From an uncultured Clostridium sp. (GTDB taxonomy: Bacteria > Bacillota > Clostridia > TANB77 > CAG-508), in NCBI GenBank assembly GCA_947365805.1, contig CANAZY010000007.1:1-59226 (forward strand): a stretch of DNA of 59,226 nucleotides, written 5' to 3'. Numbering within the stretch: the stretch's first letter is position 1; each line of letters opens with the position of its first letter. The notes beneath the pieces are model-generated. The model searched no databases, was not told where the DNA came from, and saw only the letters and a list, made by a program, of their open reading frames with translations. Position numbers and translations under genes: made by a program. Below, piece after piece: positions 9,373 to 18,303 of the stretch.

Positions 9373-9555
9373 ATGAATTTAGAAAGATTGCATACAATGC
9401 TAAATAATAAAGAAAAAGTGGATGTTTATTATGATGAAAGACCTGTATGGGTACAAGAAATTCACGATAATATTGCAAAAATTAGTTTTATTGATAGTTT
9501 TGAAGAAAAAGATGTTTATATAGAAGATTTATATGAAGATGATTTATATCATTAA
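9373..9555 (+). CDS. sspH: small acid-soluble spore protein, H type
   Basis: This 60-residue protein matches the SspH family: a start like MNxERLHxML, a Val-x-Tyr segment, PVWVQEIHD, and an acidic C-terminus ending in xxLYEDD. H-type SASPs are minor forespore proteins made late in sporulation. It has a strong TAGGAGG site and its own terminator, so it is monocistronic, as expected for ssp genes. I could not identify a convincing SigG promoter in the 100 bp upstream. Confidence 0.8.
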   Translation: MNLERLHTMLNNKEKVDVYYDERPVWVQEIHDNIAKISFIDSFEEKDVYIEDLYEDDLYH

Positions 9556-9558
9556 ATA

Positions 9559-9602
9559 CCAAAACACACGAAGAAAGCCTAAGCTTTCTTCGTGTGTTTT
9601 GG
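9559..9602. terminator. long bidirectional terminator
   Basis: A 19-bp perfect stem (CCAAAACACACGAAGAAAG and its complement) has a CCTAAG loop. It ends sspH on the plus strand and the 9579-9929 gene on the minus strand, whose TAG stop lies in the loop. Confidence 0.85.
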
Positions 9603-9929
9603 TTCCTTTAAACTAGGAATTTGGGTTATTTTGAGAAATACTTTCCTCGGTTGTGGTTCCACAAATGGTTTTGGCTCAGACTGTGGAACTTCCTCCACTT
9701 TTATGGAAACATGATATTTTTTCTGAACAATATCTTTTATTTGTTCTAAAGTCATATCTTTTGCCTTCTCATTTTCCTCATACAGATGTTGTAAAATTAT
9801 TGCTATCTTTTTATTTTCAGCTTCGTATCTGGTGATGTAATGTCCAACAAAAACATTTCCTTCCTTGGTCTTTAAAACCCTAAAACCATTCAACCGAAAA
9901 TAATCCGTATTTGCCAATACTCGGCTCAT
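9579..9929 (-). CDS. hypothetical protein with in-frame CGG
   Basis: A 116-residue protein of unknown family behind a strong AGGAGG site. It has an N-terminal mixed alpha/beta part (NGFRVLKTKEGNVFVGHYI), a charged helix, and a Pro-rich linker (PQSEPKPFVEPQP) before a basic tail. Codon 12 is CGG (9896-9894). A +1 shift there would hit TGA at once, so this gene is only open if CGG is read in frame. Codons AGG, TTG and CGA also differ from neighbouring genes, suggesting recent acquisition. It is one of the few exceptions to the CGG rule described below. Confidence 0.6.
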   Translation of the reverse strand: MSRVLANTDYFRLNGFRVLKTKEGNVFVGHYITRYEAENKKIAIILQHLYEENEKAKDMTLEQIKDIVQKKYHVSIKVEEVPQSEPKPFVEPQPRKVFLKITQIPSLKEPKHTKKA

Positions 9930-10013
9930 ATGATATCCTCCTTTATCTTAGTTCTTTTTTGAACTTTCACTAATATTATTATAACGCATTTGTTCCCTTT
10001 TGTTAATACTTTT

Positions 10014-11399
10014 TTAGAAATTTACTTTTTCTTGTAACCATATATTCAATTCATCAATTTTTATTCTTATTTGTTCCATTGTGTCTCTATCTCGTATTGT
10101 TACTGTATTATCTTCTAATGTATCAAAGTCAATTGTTACACAATATGGTGTTCCAATTTCATCTTCTCTTCTATAACGTTTTCCAATTGAACCTGCTTCA
10201 TCATAATCGCACATAAAGTCTTTAGATAGTTTTTCATATACTTCTTCTGCTTTTTCAGATAATTTTTTGGATAATGGAAGAACTGCTACTTTATATGGTG
10301 CAAGAGCTGGATGTAGGTGTAATACAGTACGTGTATCATCTTCTCCTACTTTTTCTTCTTCATATGCATTACACATCATCGCCAAGAAAATTCTATCTAC
10401 TCCTACTGCTGGTTCAATACAATATGGTACATATCTTTCGTTCGTTTCTAAATCTAAATATGTTAAATCCTCTTTCGATGCTTCCATATGTCTTGATAGG
10501 TCATAATCTGTTCTATCTGCTATTCCCCATAGTTCTCCCCATCCAAATGGGAATAAGAATTCGATATCTGTAGTCCCCTTACTGTAGAAAGATAATTCTT
10601 CTTTTGAATGTTCTCTTAATCTTAAATTTTCTTCTTTGATTCCTAAATTTAATAGCCAATCTTTACAGAATTTCTTCCAATATTCATACCATTCTAAATC
10701 CGTTCCTGGTTTACAGAAAAATTCAAGTTCCATTTGTTCAAATTCTCTTGTTCTAAAAATGAAGTTTCCTGGAGTGATTTCATTTCGGAAAGAACGTCCC
10801 ATTTGCCCAATTCCCATTGGCATTTTTCTTCTTGTTGTTCTAAGTACATTTTTAAAGTCCACAAACATTCCTTGTGCTGTTTCTGGTCTTAAATAAACTT
10901 CCGATTTGGCATCTTCTGTAACACCCATATAACTTTTAAACATTAAATTAAATTGTCGTATGTCTGTAAAGTCCATTTTTCCACAACTTGGGCATACAAT
11001 ATTATTTTCTTTTATATAATTAACTAGCTGTTCATTTGTCCACCCATCTAATCCTGCCATTTCTTTTCCATTTTGAAATGCCCATTCTTCAATTAATTTA
11101 TCTGCTCTATGTCTTGTTTTACAAGCTTTACAATCAATTAATGGATCGGAAAATCCTCCCACATGTCCAGTTGTTACCCACACTTGTGGATTCATAATAA
11201 TTGCCGCATCAATTCCTACATTGTATCGATTTTGCTTAATAAACTTTTTCCACCAAGCATCTTTAATATTCTTTTTTAGTTCTGCCCCTAATGGTCCATA
11301 ATCCCAAGAATTAGCAAGTCCTCCATATATTTCAGAACCTGGGTATACAAACCCTCTTGCCTTACATAAGTTTACGATTTTTTCCATTGAATCTACCAT
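10014..11399 (-). CDS. glyS: glycyl-tRNA synthetase (dimeric, alpha2 type)
   Basis: This enzyme charges tRNA-Gly. The 461-residue protein has the eukaryote/Gram-positive alpha2 architecture: N-terminal [19 protein letters not shown], the RPETAQG motif 2 region, [21 protein letters not shown], and motif 3 with [10 protein letters not shown], then a C-terminal anticodon-binding domain. Cys residues (CKAC, CPSCG) form the zinc insert. AGGAGG is at 11404-11409. Expression is controlled by the T-box upstream. It matters here because Gly is the residue restored at every CGG site. Confidence 0.97.
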   Translation of the reverse strand: MVDSMEKIVNLCKARGFVYPGSEIYGGLANSWDYGPLGAELKKNIKDAWWKKFIKQNRYNVGIDAAIIMNPQVWVTTGHVGGFSDPLIDCKACKTRHRADKLIEEWAFQNGKEMAGLDGWTNEQLVNYIKENNIVCPSCGKMDFTDIRQFNLMFKSYMGVTEDAKSEVYLRPETAQGMFVDFKNVLRTTRRKMPMGIGQMGRSFRNEITPGNFIFRTREFEQMELEFFCKPGTDLEWYEYWKKFCKDWLLNLGIKEENLRLREHSKEELSFYSKGTTDIEFLFPFGWGELWGIADRTDYDLSRHMEASKEDLTYLDLETNERYVPYCIEPAVGVDRIFLAMMCNAYEEEKVGEDDTRTVLHLHPALAPYKVAVLPLSKKLSEKAEEVYEKLSKDFMCDYDEAGSIGKRYRREDEIGTPYCVTIDFDTLEDNTVTIRDRDTMEQIRIKIDELNIWLQEKVNF

Positions 11400-11403
11400 A
11401 AAA

Positions 11404-11641
11404 ATACCTCCTTTAATTTTTGCTAAGATAAAATCAAAAAAACTTTCATTCCTAGCAATTACTTGCTAGGGACGAAAGTTTTACTTTTTCCGCGGTTCCA
11501 CCCTATTTGGTATTAAATACCCACCTTCATTTTGATTTGCTCCAAAGCTCCCCATATAGCTCATATTATTAGATTTCACCAAACTCTAACTCTCTTTTTT
11601 AATACTTACTATATTTTTTCTTTTTCTTCGCAATATTAATT
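11404..11641 (-). promoter_or_regulatory. T-box riboswitch (glycine) of glyS
   Basis: The leader contains the T-box core GGTGGAACCGCGG (11490-11502 on the minus strand) and a downstream terminator hairpin, AAACTTTC...CCTAGCAA pairing with TTGCTAGG...GAAAGTTT (11436-11482), followed by a T run. Uncharged tRNA-Gly should stabilise the antiterminator and turn on glyS. Stem I is short. A GGA triplet near 11543 could be the specifier, but I could not resolve this. Confidence 0.93.
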
Positions 11642-11647
11642 TTTTAT

Positions 11648-11676
11648 ATTATATACACTTTTTCTAAAATAGTCAA
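11648..11676 (-). promoter_or_regulatory. SigA-type promoter of T-box/glyS
   Basis: The minus strand reads TTGACT, a 17-nt spacer, then TATAAT (-35 at 11676-11671, -10 at 11653-11648). This near-consensus promoter places the start of the glyS leader at about 11641. Confidence 0.9.
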
Positions 11677-11681
11677 TGTTT

Positions 11682-12341
11682 TTACTTCTTTTCTTGTTGT
11701 ACTTTTTTCTTTTTTAATTCATTATCAAATTGAGTTACTGTAAAAGTAGTTACTAATAAGTATACTAGAATTACTACTGACATGGTATACATTCCTACTG
11801 GAACTCTTGCTATCTCAATCATACTTGCTAATACTGCTTCTGATATAATTAATCGAATAAGTAGTGTTCCTATTACTTTAAATATTCCTAAATTCAAATA
11901 ACGAATTCCTACATAAGCAAAAATAATTAGAGTTGCAATCATCATTGGAACAATATATGGTTTTACCATATCTCTTATACGATAATGTGGTATTGTTGTA
12001 ACAGATATTTTGCTATCGATTTCTTCTAATTCAAATTTACTTTTTACTTTTTCTTTTAATATTGCCATTTGTTCATCACTTACTTGTTTTACATTCATTG
12101 CTACTGAATCGTGAAAAAATTCAATTTCTTGGTAATCTATCTTTTCATTTGGAAATACGTCTTTTGCAATTTGTTTTAAATCCTCTAAATGATATTCTTT
12201 TCCTATATAAATATCAATTCTTGAATGTTCGCTGTATTGTAAGGAGAAATTTGTTTTCCATATGCATGTTACGACAATTCCTAAAAGAATGATTAAGACT
12301 GTTATTAAGTAAATTACTTTCTTATTTTTTAACTTTTCCAT
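11682..12341 (-). CDS. secF: divergent SecF-like membrane protein
   Basis: A 219-residue protein immediately downstream of a SecD-like gene. One N-terminal helix (about 9-27) is followed by a small extracytoplasmic alpha/beta domain (residues about 35-115, EHSRIDIYIGKEYHLEDLK), then about four helices. SecF normally has six helices and about 300 residues with clear D/F motifs, so this is shorter and quite divergent. With SecD it would assist preprotein export using the proton motive force. The assignment rests on gene pairing and topology. Confidence 0.65.
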   Translation of the reverse strand: MEKLKNKKVIYLITVLIILLGIVVTCIWKTNFSLQYSEHSRIDIYIGKEYHLEDLKQIAKDVFPNEKIDYQEIEFFHDSVAMNVKQVSDEQMAILKEKVKSKFELEEIDSKISVTTIPHYRIRDMVKPYIVPMMIATLIIFAYVGIRYLNLGIFKVIGTLLIRLIISEAVLASMIEIARVPVGMYTMSVVILVYLLVTTFTVTQFDNELKKKKVQQEKK

Positions 12342-12355
12342 CTGATTTCTCCTTT

Positions 12356-13720
12356 CTATTTTTTAACCTCTTGTACATCAAATAATAATCTTACTACCAT
12401 ATAATAATAAATAACTAGTATGGTAATTCCCCAGAATAAGTTCATACCTATACTTGAAATTGGTAACCAGTTCATAAAAGTAAATACAACTCCCATAATT
12501 AATGTTGGTGCTAGTATACTTGCATAACGTTTATAGGTTTCTTTTATAATGTCAAATTGATTTGCATCTTTTTTAGCAAATTGTTTTAAGGTATATGTGA
12601 ATATTATATAACTTGCAATTAATAAGAAAATAACTGCAACAATTGCCTCTAGTGATATAACAACATTGGCATAGCGAATGGCAAGTAACGTAATGGCAAC
12701 AAATCCAAAATAAGAAATTGTACTAAATACTCCATTTACTTTATAGCGAACAATCCAGTTAACAAACCCAATTACAAGAATAATTCCTATTACTCCCATT
12801 ATTATTTTTATGATAGTCGTATCAATTGATGGTGACATATAGTTGTTTTGCTCTAATTCATATTGAACTGGCATAACACCTGCATCAATTAACCCTGCTA
12901 CTTGATTTGCTTGTCTTATGTAGCTTGTAATTTCTTCGCTAGAAGTTGATGCACTTCCAATAGTTAATGGTAAAATACCATTTGATATGGTTTCATTAAA
13001 GTATGTTTTAATCATACTTTCTCCATCTAATTCAATACTAATATTTTTTGTTTGCGTTTTTCCTTCTTCATTTGTTGAAGAAATATACGTTTTTGTAATA
13101 TTTTCTAACTTTTTTGTTCCATCTTTATTAAATTCAATATTTAAATATACGACAGTTCCTGTAGAAGTACTTCCATATACACAAGATGCTTGTTTTACAT
13201 CTTTATTATTCATTAATACTTCATTTGTATCACTATCTTTTATTTCGAATTTTCCTAAGTAAATAAGATTAGAAATAATTTCATCTGTATTACTATCTTC
13301 TGGAACTTCTATAACCATTTCTCCATTATTATGGTTTAATTTAACTTGGTATTCACTAATGCCCATATTTTTTAAACGATTTTGCATAATTTTCTTTGCC
13401 ATCTTATAGTTATCTTCTGTTTTTACTTCTTGGCTATTTACTGGTTTATCTTCTTTGGTATACCCTTCTTTTAGAGAACCATCTTCGTTTTTCCCTTCTG
13501 TTGTTACCTTTCCAGAAGCATCATAAATAATTTCTTCTGTCTTATCACTTATTTTAAATTTGGCAACTCTTGCTCCTCCTAAATTCATTCCTAAACGATA
13601 TTGGGGTAATAAATTTACCATTTCTCCTTGTTTCTTTACATAAATTCCCACAAACGAAATAAGACATATTGCAATGATTGCTAAAACCGTTAATCCTTTT
13701 CCTAATTTACTCTTTTTCAT
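12356..13720 (-). CDS. secD: divergent SecD-like protein export subunit
   Basis: A 454-residue protein with an N-terminal helix, the D1 signature LGMNLGG (SecD usually LGLDLQGG), and a P1 periplasmic region with MAKKIMQNRLKNMGISEY and MVIEVPED that match the SecD ferredoxin-like fold. The segment ending AGVMPVQYE corresponds to the family's LRAGxLPxP. About five C-terminal helices follow. An unusual KEGYTKEDKPV-type insertion sits near residue 90. It lies 14 bp before the SecF-like gene, supporting a secDF operon. Confidence 0.8.
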   Translation of the reverse strand: MKKSKLGKGLTVLAIIAICLISFVGIYVKKQGEMVNLLPQYRLGMNLGGARVAKFKISDKTEEIIYDASGKVTTEGKNEDGSLKEGYTKEDKPVNSQEVKTEDNYKMAKKIMQNRLKNMGISEYQVKLNHNNGEMVIEVPEDSNTDEIISNLIYLGKFEIKDSDTNEVLMNNKDVKQASCVYGSTSTGTVVYLNIEFNKDGTKKLENITKTYISSTNEEGKTQTKNISIELDGESMIKTYFNETISNGILPLTIGSASTSSEEITSYIRQANQVAGLIDAGVMPVQYELEQNNYMSPSIDTTIIKIIMGVIGIILVIGFVNWIVRYKVNGVFSTISYFGFVAITLLAIRYANVVISLEAIVAVIFLLIASYIIFTYTLKQFAKKDANQFDIIKETYKRYASILAPTLIMGVVFTFMNWLPISSIGMNLFWGITILVIYYYMVVRLLFDVQEVKK

Positions 13721-13736
13721 TATTTCCTCCTTAATT

Positions 13737-14396
13737 TTATAATAATTTTGTATTGTTAATAACTAGTTCAAACCATACGCCTAGATATTTAGCAGCATAT
13801 TTACTCATCATGGTTCTATCCATAAAGATTTCAAAATAGTCTAATACTGGACATATTTCAGTATCAATACTAATATTTAAAATCACCTTTCGATTTTCCT
13901 TATCCAAATCTAACCTTGTATGAGTTACTGCATAATTTACTTTATCATGCTTTCCGAATGTTGCAATATTTTTATTGACAACACGGTCTCTATGAACATC
14001 GGACTTATCTGCTAAAATAAGCGCTGCTGAAATATCACTAACAGCTGTTCCTGTTTGCTCATCATGATTTCCAATTGCCATCATAATTTCAATTCGGTCT
14101 TTATCGTTCATTCCCATATCTTTTAAAATATTATAAGCAAGCAATGCTCCAGATTGTGCATGATCCACTCTATTTACACAATTTCCAATATCATGTAAAT
14201 ATCCTGCAATTTTTGCAAGTTCAATTCGGTCTTTGCTATAACCAAATGTTTCTAAAATATCGGCTGCCCTTTTGGAAACAATGCTAATATGTCTTATCGA
14301 ATGTTCTGTAAATCCTAACACATTTAATTGCTTTTGTGTTCCTTCAATAAGAGCTTGCACTTCTTTGTTGTTCTTCACATCTTCTAATGTTATCAT
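13737..14396 (-). CDS. HD-domain phosphohydrolase
   Basis: A 219-residue soluble protein with an HD domain: His in EHSIRHI, the paired HD in AGYLHDIGNCVNR, then HAQSG and GNHDEQTG, and a conserved Asp in ILADKSDVHRDRV. Such proteins hydrolyse phosphodiester or phosphomonoester bonds of nucleotides. The family typically sits next to secDF in Clostridia, as here (16 bp upstream), and the substrate is unknown. Confidence 0.85.
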   Translation of the reverse strand: MITLEDVKNNKEVQALIEGTQKQLNVLGFTEHSIRHISIVSKRAADILETFGYSKDRIELAKIAGYLHDIGNCVNRVDHAQSGALLAYNILKDMGMNDKDRIEIMMAIGNHDEQTGTAVSDISAALILADKSDVHRDRVVNKNIATFGKHDKVNYAVTHTRLDLDKENRKVILNISIDTEICPVLDYFEIFMDRTMMSKYAAKYLGVWFELVINNTKLL

Positions 14397-14470
14397 TCGT
14401 TACCTCCGTAAGTTTTTTATCTTAATGTACCACTTTTTTGTCTCTTTATACACAAGCATTATTCTATATC

Positions 14471-14499
14471 AAAAAAGAACACTTTTCAAGTGTTCTTTT
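14471..14499. terminator. intrinsic terminator
   Basis: The stem AAAAGAACACTT/AAGTGTTCTTTT with a TTC loop lies downstream of the SpoIIQ-type gene on the minus strand. Confidence 0.85.
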
Positions 14500-14512
14500 C
14501 ATATTTATCAAT

Positions 14513-15319
14513 TTATTTTATTAATTGATTTGGGTCAATCGCTTCTCCACTTTTTGTAATTTCAAAATGTAAATGGGATTCATCTGCAATTTCAAATGCT
14601 GCTGTATTTCCTACGGTTGCTATGCTTTGTCCTCCAGTCACTTTTTCTCCTACTGTTACAAATTCAGTCGATAATAAATTTGCATATAGCGTTTGGTATC
14701 CATCTTCGTGTTCAATAATAACACTTAATCCATATCTTGGGTCGTTTTTAATCGATTTTACTGTTCCTGGCGCTGATGCTTTTACAACTGTTGTTTTTTC
14801 TGCTTTTATATCCCATCCTAAATGTGTTGTCCATTCTTCTAATGTTTCTGAATATACTAATTTATCTTTGGCATAATCTTTCATAATTTCTCCATCAACT
14901 GGTTTAACAAAAGTAAGTGGTTGTGTTTTGGTATCCTTTTTTGTTGTAACTGTTTCTTCTTGTTTTACAGTATTTTGAGTTTTGTTGTTATTGGTTTGTT
15001 TCGTTGTTGTATTTGTTTGTGAAGTTACTGTATTTTTTGTATTTGTTTTGTTTTGTGTTATTGTATTTTCTACTGTATTTTGGGATTCTTCTACTGTTTT
15101 TCCCATTTGCGTACTAATTTCAGATGTCTTATTATTACTCTCTTGCACTAAACTTGCTATTTTTTGATTATCCAAACTTGCCTGTTTATCCATCTTATTA
15201 CCATATACTACAAACGTAATAGCAAATGCTAAAATCCCTATTGCTAGGATACTTCCCCCAATATAAAAAATGTTATAACTCTTTTCTTCTTTTTGTCTTC
15301 TTCTTGAATCTCTTCTCAT
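14513..15319 (-). CDS. spoIIQ: SpoIIQ-type M23 peptidase
   Basis: A 268-residue bitopic protein: a basic cytoplasmic start, one transmembrane helix (about 17-40), a long Thr/Asn/Lys-rich linker (about 60-135), then an M23/LytM domain. The domain keeps the zinc motif H-x3-D (HLGWD) and the HLH pair, as in clostridial SpoIIQ and unlike degenerate Bacillus SpoIIQ. SpoIIQ is made in the forespore under SigF and binds SpoIIIAH across the septum during engulfment. Location next to spoIID and sigF supports the call. Confidence 0.88.
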   Translation of the reverse strand: MRRDSRRRQKEEKSYNIFYIGGSILAIGILAFAITFVVYGNKMDKQASLDNQKIASLVQESNNKTSEISTQMGKTVEESQNTVENTITQNKTNTKNTVTSQTNTTTKQTNNNKTQNTVKQEETVTTKKDTKTQPLTFVKPVDGEIMKDYAKDKLVYSETLEEWTTHLGWDIKAEKTTVVKASAPGTVKSIKNDPRYGLSVIIEHEDGYQTLYANLLSTEFVTVGEKVTGGQSIATVGNTAAFEIADESHLHFEITKSGEAIDPNQLIK

Positions 15320-15518
15320 CTTTACTCCTCCTATATTTTTATATCCTAAGAAATTTTTCCTGTTAAGGAAAAAAGCTCTGTAGGAGATAATTATGCGAAT
15401 GTTACAATTTCTTAATGATTTATCATTTAAAAATTGTTAATCCGTTTTTTATATTCTAGGAAAAGTATTTCCTTTTTTTACAAAATTTATACATTTTAAT
15501 TTATTGTATCAAAAATAT

Positions 15519-15541
15519 AGAGACGCGCCCCCGCCGTCTCC
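15519..15541 (-). terminator. GC-rich terminator after spoIID
   Basis: The hairpin GGAGACG/CGCGTCTC is followed on the minus strand by TATATTTTTG, just downstream of spoIID. A similar AGACG-AAA-GCGTCT hairpin lies near 29010, below yunB. Confidence 0.65.
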
Positions 15542-16550
15542 CTACATATTTATAATTTCTACACCTGTATAAAAATGTTTTATAATTTCCTCATAATTTT
15601 TTTCTTGTTTTGCAAGAGCATCTGCTCCAGTTTGGCTCATACCAACTCCATGTCCATAGCCAATCACCGAAAATTTTATATTATTTCCTTCTACTTGATA
15701 AGTAAAATCTGCTGAGCGAAGCCCTAACAAACTTCTTACTTCCACCCCTGCAAGTTCTAAATTTCCCACTTTTAGAGTTTTTACACGATTACTATCCGTT
15801 TTCTCTTTAATAAAAATGGCATCCTCTTTTTCAAAATCAATTTCAAAGTCTTTATGTTTTTCTTTTATTTTATTTACAAATTCTTCTTTTGAAAGTGTAA
15901 GTTCGGAATAGTACTGACCATATGCATCTTCTCCGCGAAGTCTCCACTGCTTGAAGATATGGATAACTTCCTCCCCATACATTTACTGGTATTTCTGTTT
16001 TTCCACCACTATTAGAATGAAAAAATGCATTAATTGGTTTTCCTTCATAAGTAATCATTTTTCCTTTTGTATTATATACAACTTCTTCTATCTTCTTCCA
16101 GTTTTCTTCTCTTAAACTTTCCTCCCACCTAGCAAGTCTATCTTCTTTTGAGACCCAAGCCTGGCAACAACCACTATTATCACATATATCTGCATTTTGA
16201 TGTTTTTTGGCATTTTCGGTAATTTTATAAATCGTATAGGTTCTCGCTACTACTGCTTGTGCCTTTAATGCCTCTTTCTCAAAATCGACTGGCATTTCTG
16301 CTGATACAACATGGCACAAATACGTATCTAAATTTACCTCTTCTACTTCCCCTGTTTTTGCATGTAATAATTTTATAGTTTGATAATTTCCATAGTTATA
16401 AGAAGTATCTTGTTTTTCTTCTTTTACTAAATTTTGTTGTTGTTGTACATTGGAACTTATTTGTCTCGTTCCAAAGCCTTTCGTAAATAATACTGGAACT
16501 AAAAAAAGAATTTGAACCAAAAGAATGATTCCAATGATTATTTTTTTCAT
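15542..16550 (-). CDS. spoIID: stage II sporulation protein D, read through a CGG +1 frameshift
   Basis: SpoIID is a membrane-anchored lytic transglycosylase needed for engulfment. The first frame has the N-terminal helix, SAEMP with the catalytic Glu in CHVVSAEMPVDFEKEALKAQ cut here, ARTYT, and the Cys-rich ADICDNSGCCQAW loop. It ends at CGG (15935-15933), after VETS. Skipping the C gives GGA and continues GEDAYGQYYSEL through the conserved C-terminal GYGHGVGMSQ segment, for 335 residues in all. Without the shift the frame ends after 19 unrelated residues. Both halves are fully conserved, so I do not call it a pseudogene. Confidence 0.9.
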
Positions 16551-16562
16551 ATTTCTTCCTTC

Positions 16563-17280
16563 CTAGCAAGTTAATTTTAGTTTCATCGAATTTAATATTT
16601 TTTTCTCAATTCTAGATACTTGTACCTGTGTAATTCCTAAAACTTTTGCTACTTCTGACTGTGTTTTATCTTTATAAAATCGTAATAAAATAATCTGTTT
16701 TTCTCTATCTTCTAAATTCTCAATTAATTGTTTTAAAGCAATTTTATTTACAATATGATTGGTTTCATCTTTTACATTTGGTAATTTATCGATAACACTT
16801 CTTGTATCATCGCTAGAACTTTCCTCATAAATAGAAGAAACTGGTCTTAAGGCATCCATTGCATAAGTGATTTCTTCTTTTGGAACATTTAATGTTTTCG
16901 AAATCTGTGCAATCGTAATATCTTCTCCTGTTTTTGCTATATATTCCTTTTGTAATTCTAATATTTTAATGGCAAGTTCTTTTGTACTCCTACTTACTTT
17001 TATCATTCCATCATCTCGTATGTATCGTTTTATTTCTCCTAATATATATGGTACTGCATATGTTGAAACTTGTACTTCAAAGCTTGTATCAAATCGTTTC
17101 ATTGCTTTTATAAAGCCCATGCATCCTATTTGGTATAGGTCTTCTGTTTCATAACCTCTACCAGTAAAACGTTTTACAATGTTCCAAATTAGTCCCTTGT
17201 TATTTTCAACAAGTCGTTCCATTGCTTCTTTGTTTCCGTTCTTGGGCTTTTTTGATGTCTAATAAATTATTTTCGTACAT
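16563..17280 (-). CDS. sigF: forespore sigma factor SigF, read through a CGG +1 frameshift
   Basis: SigF is the first forespore-specific sigma factor. The frame conserved in the family starts at ATG 17280 behind AAAGGGTG and reads MYENNLLDIKKAQE, then meets CGG (17238-17236). Skipping the C yields GNKEAMERLVENNKG and continues through region 2 (ETEDLYQIGCMGFIKAMKRFD cut here) and region 4 (TQSEVAKVLGITQVQVSR), for 238 residues. Starting at the internal ATG (17222) would lose region 1. It follows spoIIAB by 15 bp, in the canonical spoIIA order. Confidence 0.93.
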
Positions 17281-17295
17281 TGCAAGCACCCTTTC

Positions 17296-17784
17296 TTATA
17301 TTCTACATGAGCTAAAAATCTTTCCTTCTTGTTGAGCTTTTTCTTTTGGTTCCTGTTTTTGAATAACTTTCTTCATGGTTACTTTTGTTCCTAATCCTAA
17401 AATAGATTCCACTTCTAAATCATCCATAAAACTATCCATAATCGTAAATCCCATACCAGAACGCTCTAAATCTGGTTTTGTTGTATAAAGTGGTTCTTTT
17501 GCCATATCTACATTTTCAATTCCTTTTCCATTATCAGATACCTCAATCATAATGGTATTAGCAAATATCTTGCATACTACTTCAATTTTTCCTTCTGTAT
17601 TTTCATATCCATGAATAATACAATTCGTTACTGCTTCTGATACAGCTGTCTTAATATCGGCTAATTCTTCAATGGTTGGGTCTAGTTGTGAAGCAAAAGC
17701 TGCTACACTAATACGTGCAAATGCCTCATTATTGGATTTGCTTAAAAACTCTAGTTTCATTTCATTATCATATAGATTTTTCAT
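17296..17784 (-). CDS. spoIIAB: anti-sigma F factor SpoIIAB
   Basis: SpoIIAB is a serine kinase and anti-sigma factor that binds SigF and phosphorylates SpoIIAA. The 162-residue protein has the GHKL ATPase boxes: N box [12 protein letters not shown]1 DNGKGI, and G2 RSGMGFTIM. It is slightly longer than Bacillus SpoIIAB because of a Gln/Lys/Glu-rich C-terminal tail. It is the middle gene of the spoIIAA-spoIIAB-sigF operon. Confidence 0.96.
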   Translation of the reverse strand: MKNLYDNEMKLEFLSKSNNEAFARISVAAFASQLDPTIEELADIKTAVSEAVTNCIIHGYENTEGKIEVVCKIFANTIMIEVSDNGKGIENVDMAKEPLYTTKPDLERSGMGFTIMDSFMDDLEVESILGLGTKVTMKKVIQKQEPKEKAQQEGKIFSSCRI

Positions 17785-17802
17785 AATTTCCTCCCTTAAC
17801 TT

Positions 17803-18129
17803 TTATCCCACTCTTGTTTCTTCTTTACGAATTGGAATAATTTTTAATACACCACACATTTCAAATATTTTTTTAATACTTGGCTTTACATTGACTAATT
17901 CTGCACTACCGCCTAGCATTTTCACCATTTTATATCTTCCAATTAACATTCCGATTCCTGCACTGTCCATAAAAGTAACTTGATTAAAATCAAATACAAT
18001 TTTTCTTGGCATATATTTGGTAATTTCATTATCCATTCTCCTCCTTATTTTTTCTGTTGTATGATGGTCAATTTCTTCTGTTATTTCGAAACTTAACAGC
18101 TTGTCCTTTTCAATATAGTTTGTCTTCAT
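17803..18129 (-). CDS. spoIIAA: anti-sigma F factor antagonist SpoIIAA
   Basis: A STAS-domain protein that releases SigF from SpoIIAB when unphosphorylated. I start at MKTNYIEKD because AAAGGAGGAAAGC precedes it; the frame is open upstream but without a site. The 108-residue protein has the phosphorylatable Ser in FMDSAGIGMLIGRYK and the usual strands around it. It is the first gene of the spoIIA operon. Confidence 0.95.
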   Translation of the reverse strand: MKTNYIEKDKLLSFEITEEIDHHTTEKIRRRMDNEITKYMPRKIVFDFNQVTFMDSAGIGMLIGRYKMVKMLGGSAELVNVKPSIKKIFEMCGVLKIIPIRKEETRVG

Positions 18130-18165
18130 ACGCTTTCCTCCTTTGTTTGCTAATTTTACCTTGTC

Positions 18166-18194
18166 ATTATACATCCTATGGTAATATTTTCCAA
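18166..18194 (-). promoter_or_regulatory. promoter of the spoIIA operon
   Basis: The minus strand reads TTGGAA, a 17-nt spacer, then TGTATAAT (-35 at 18194-18189, -10 at 18171-18166). This resembles SigA rather than the SigH consensus used by Bacillus spoIIA. I found no obvious Spo0A box by eye. Confidence 0.6.
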
Positions 18195-18251
18195 TAGCAA
18201 AATCTAGGAAGTTTTATCGATTTATGGGAAGTTTTCGACGGCATTTTTAGA

Positions 18252-18293
18252 CAAAAAATAAAGGAAAGTTTTGTATTATAAAACTTTCCTTTA
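18252..18293 (-). terminator. intrinsic terminator after scpA
   Basis: A 14-bp stem TAAAGGAAAGTTTT/AAAACTTTCCTTTA is followed on the minus strand by TTTTTTGT. It separates scpA from the spoIIA promoter. Confidence 0.85.
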
Positions 18294-18303
18294 TACACAT
18301 CTT

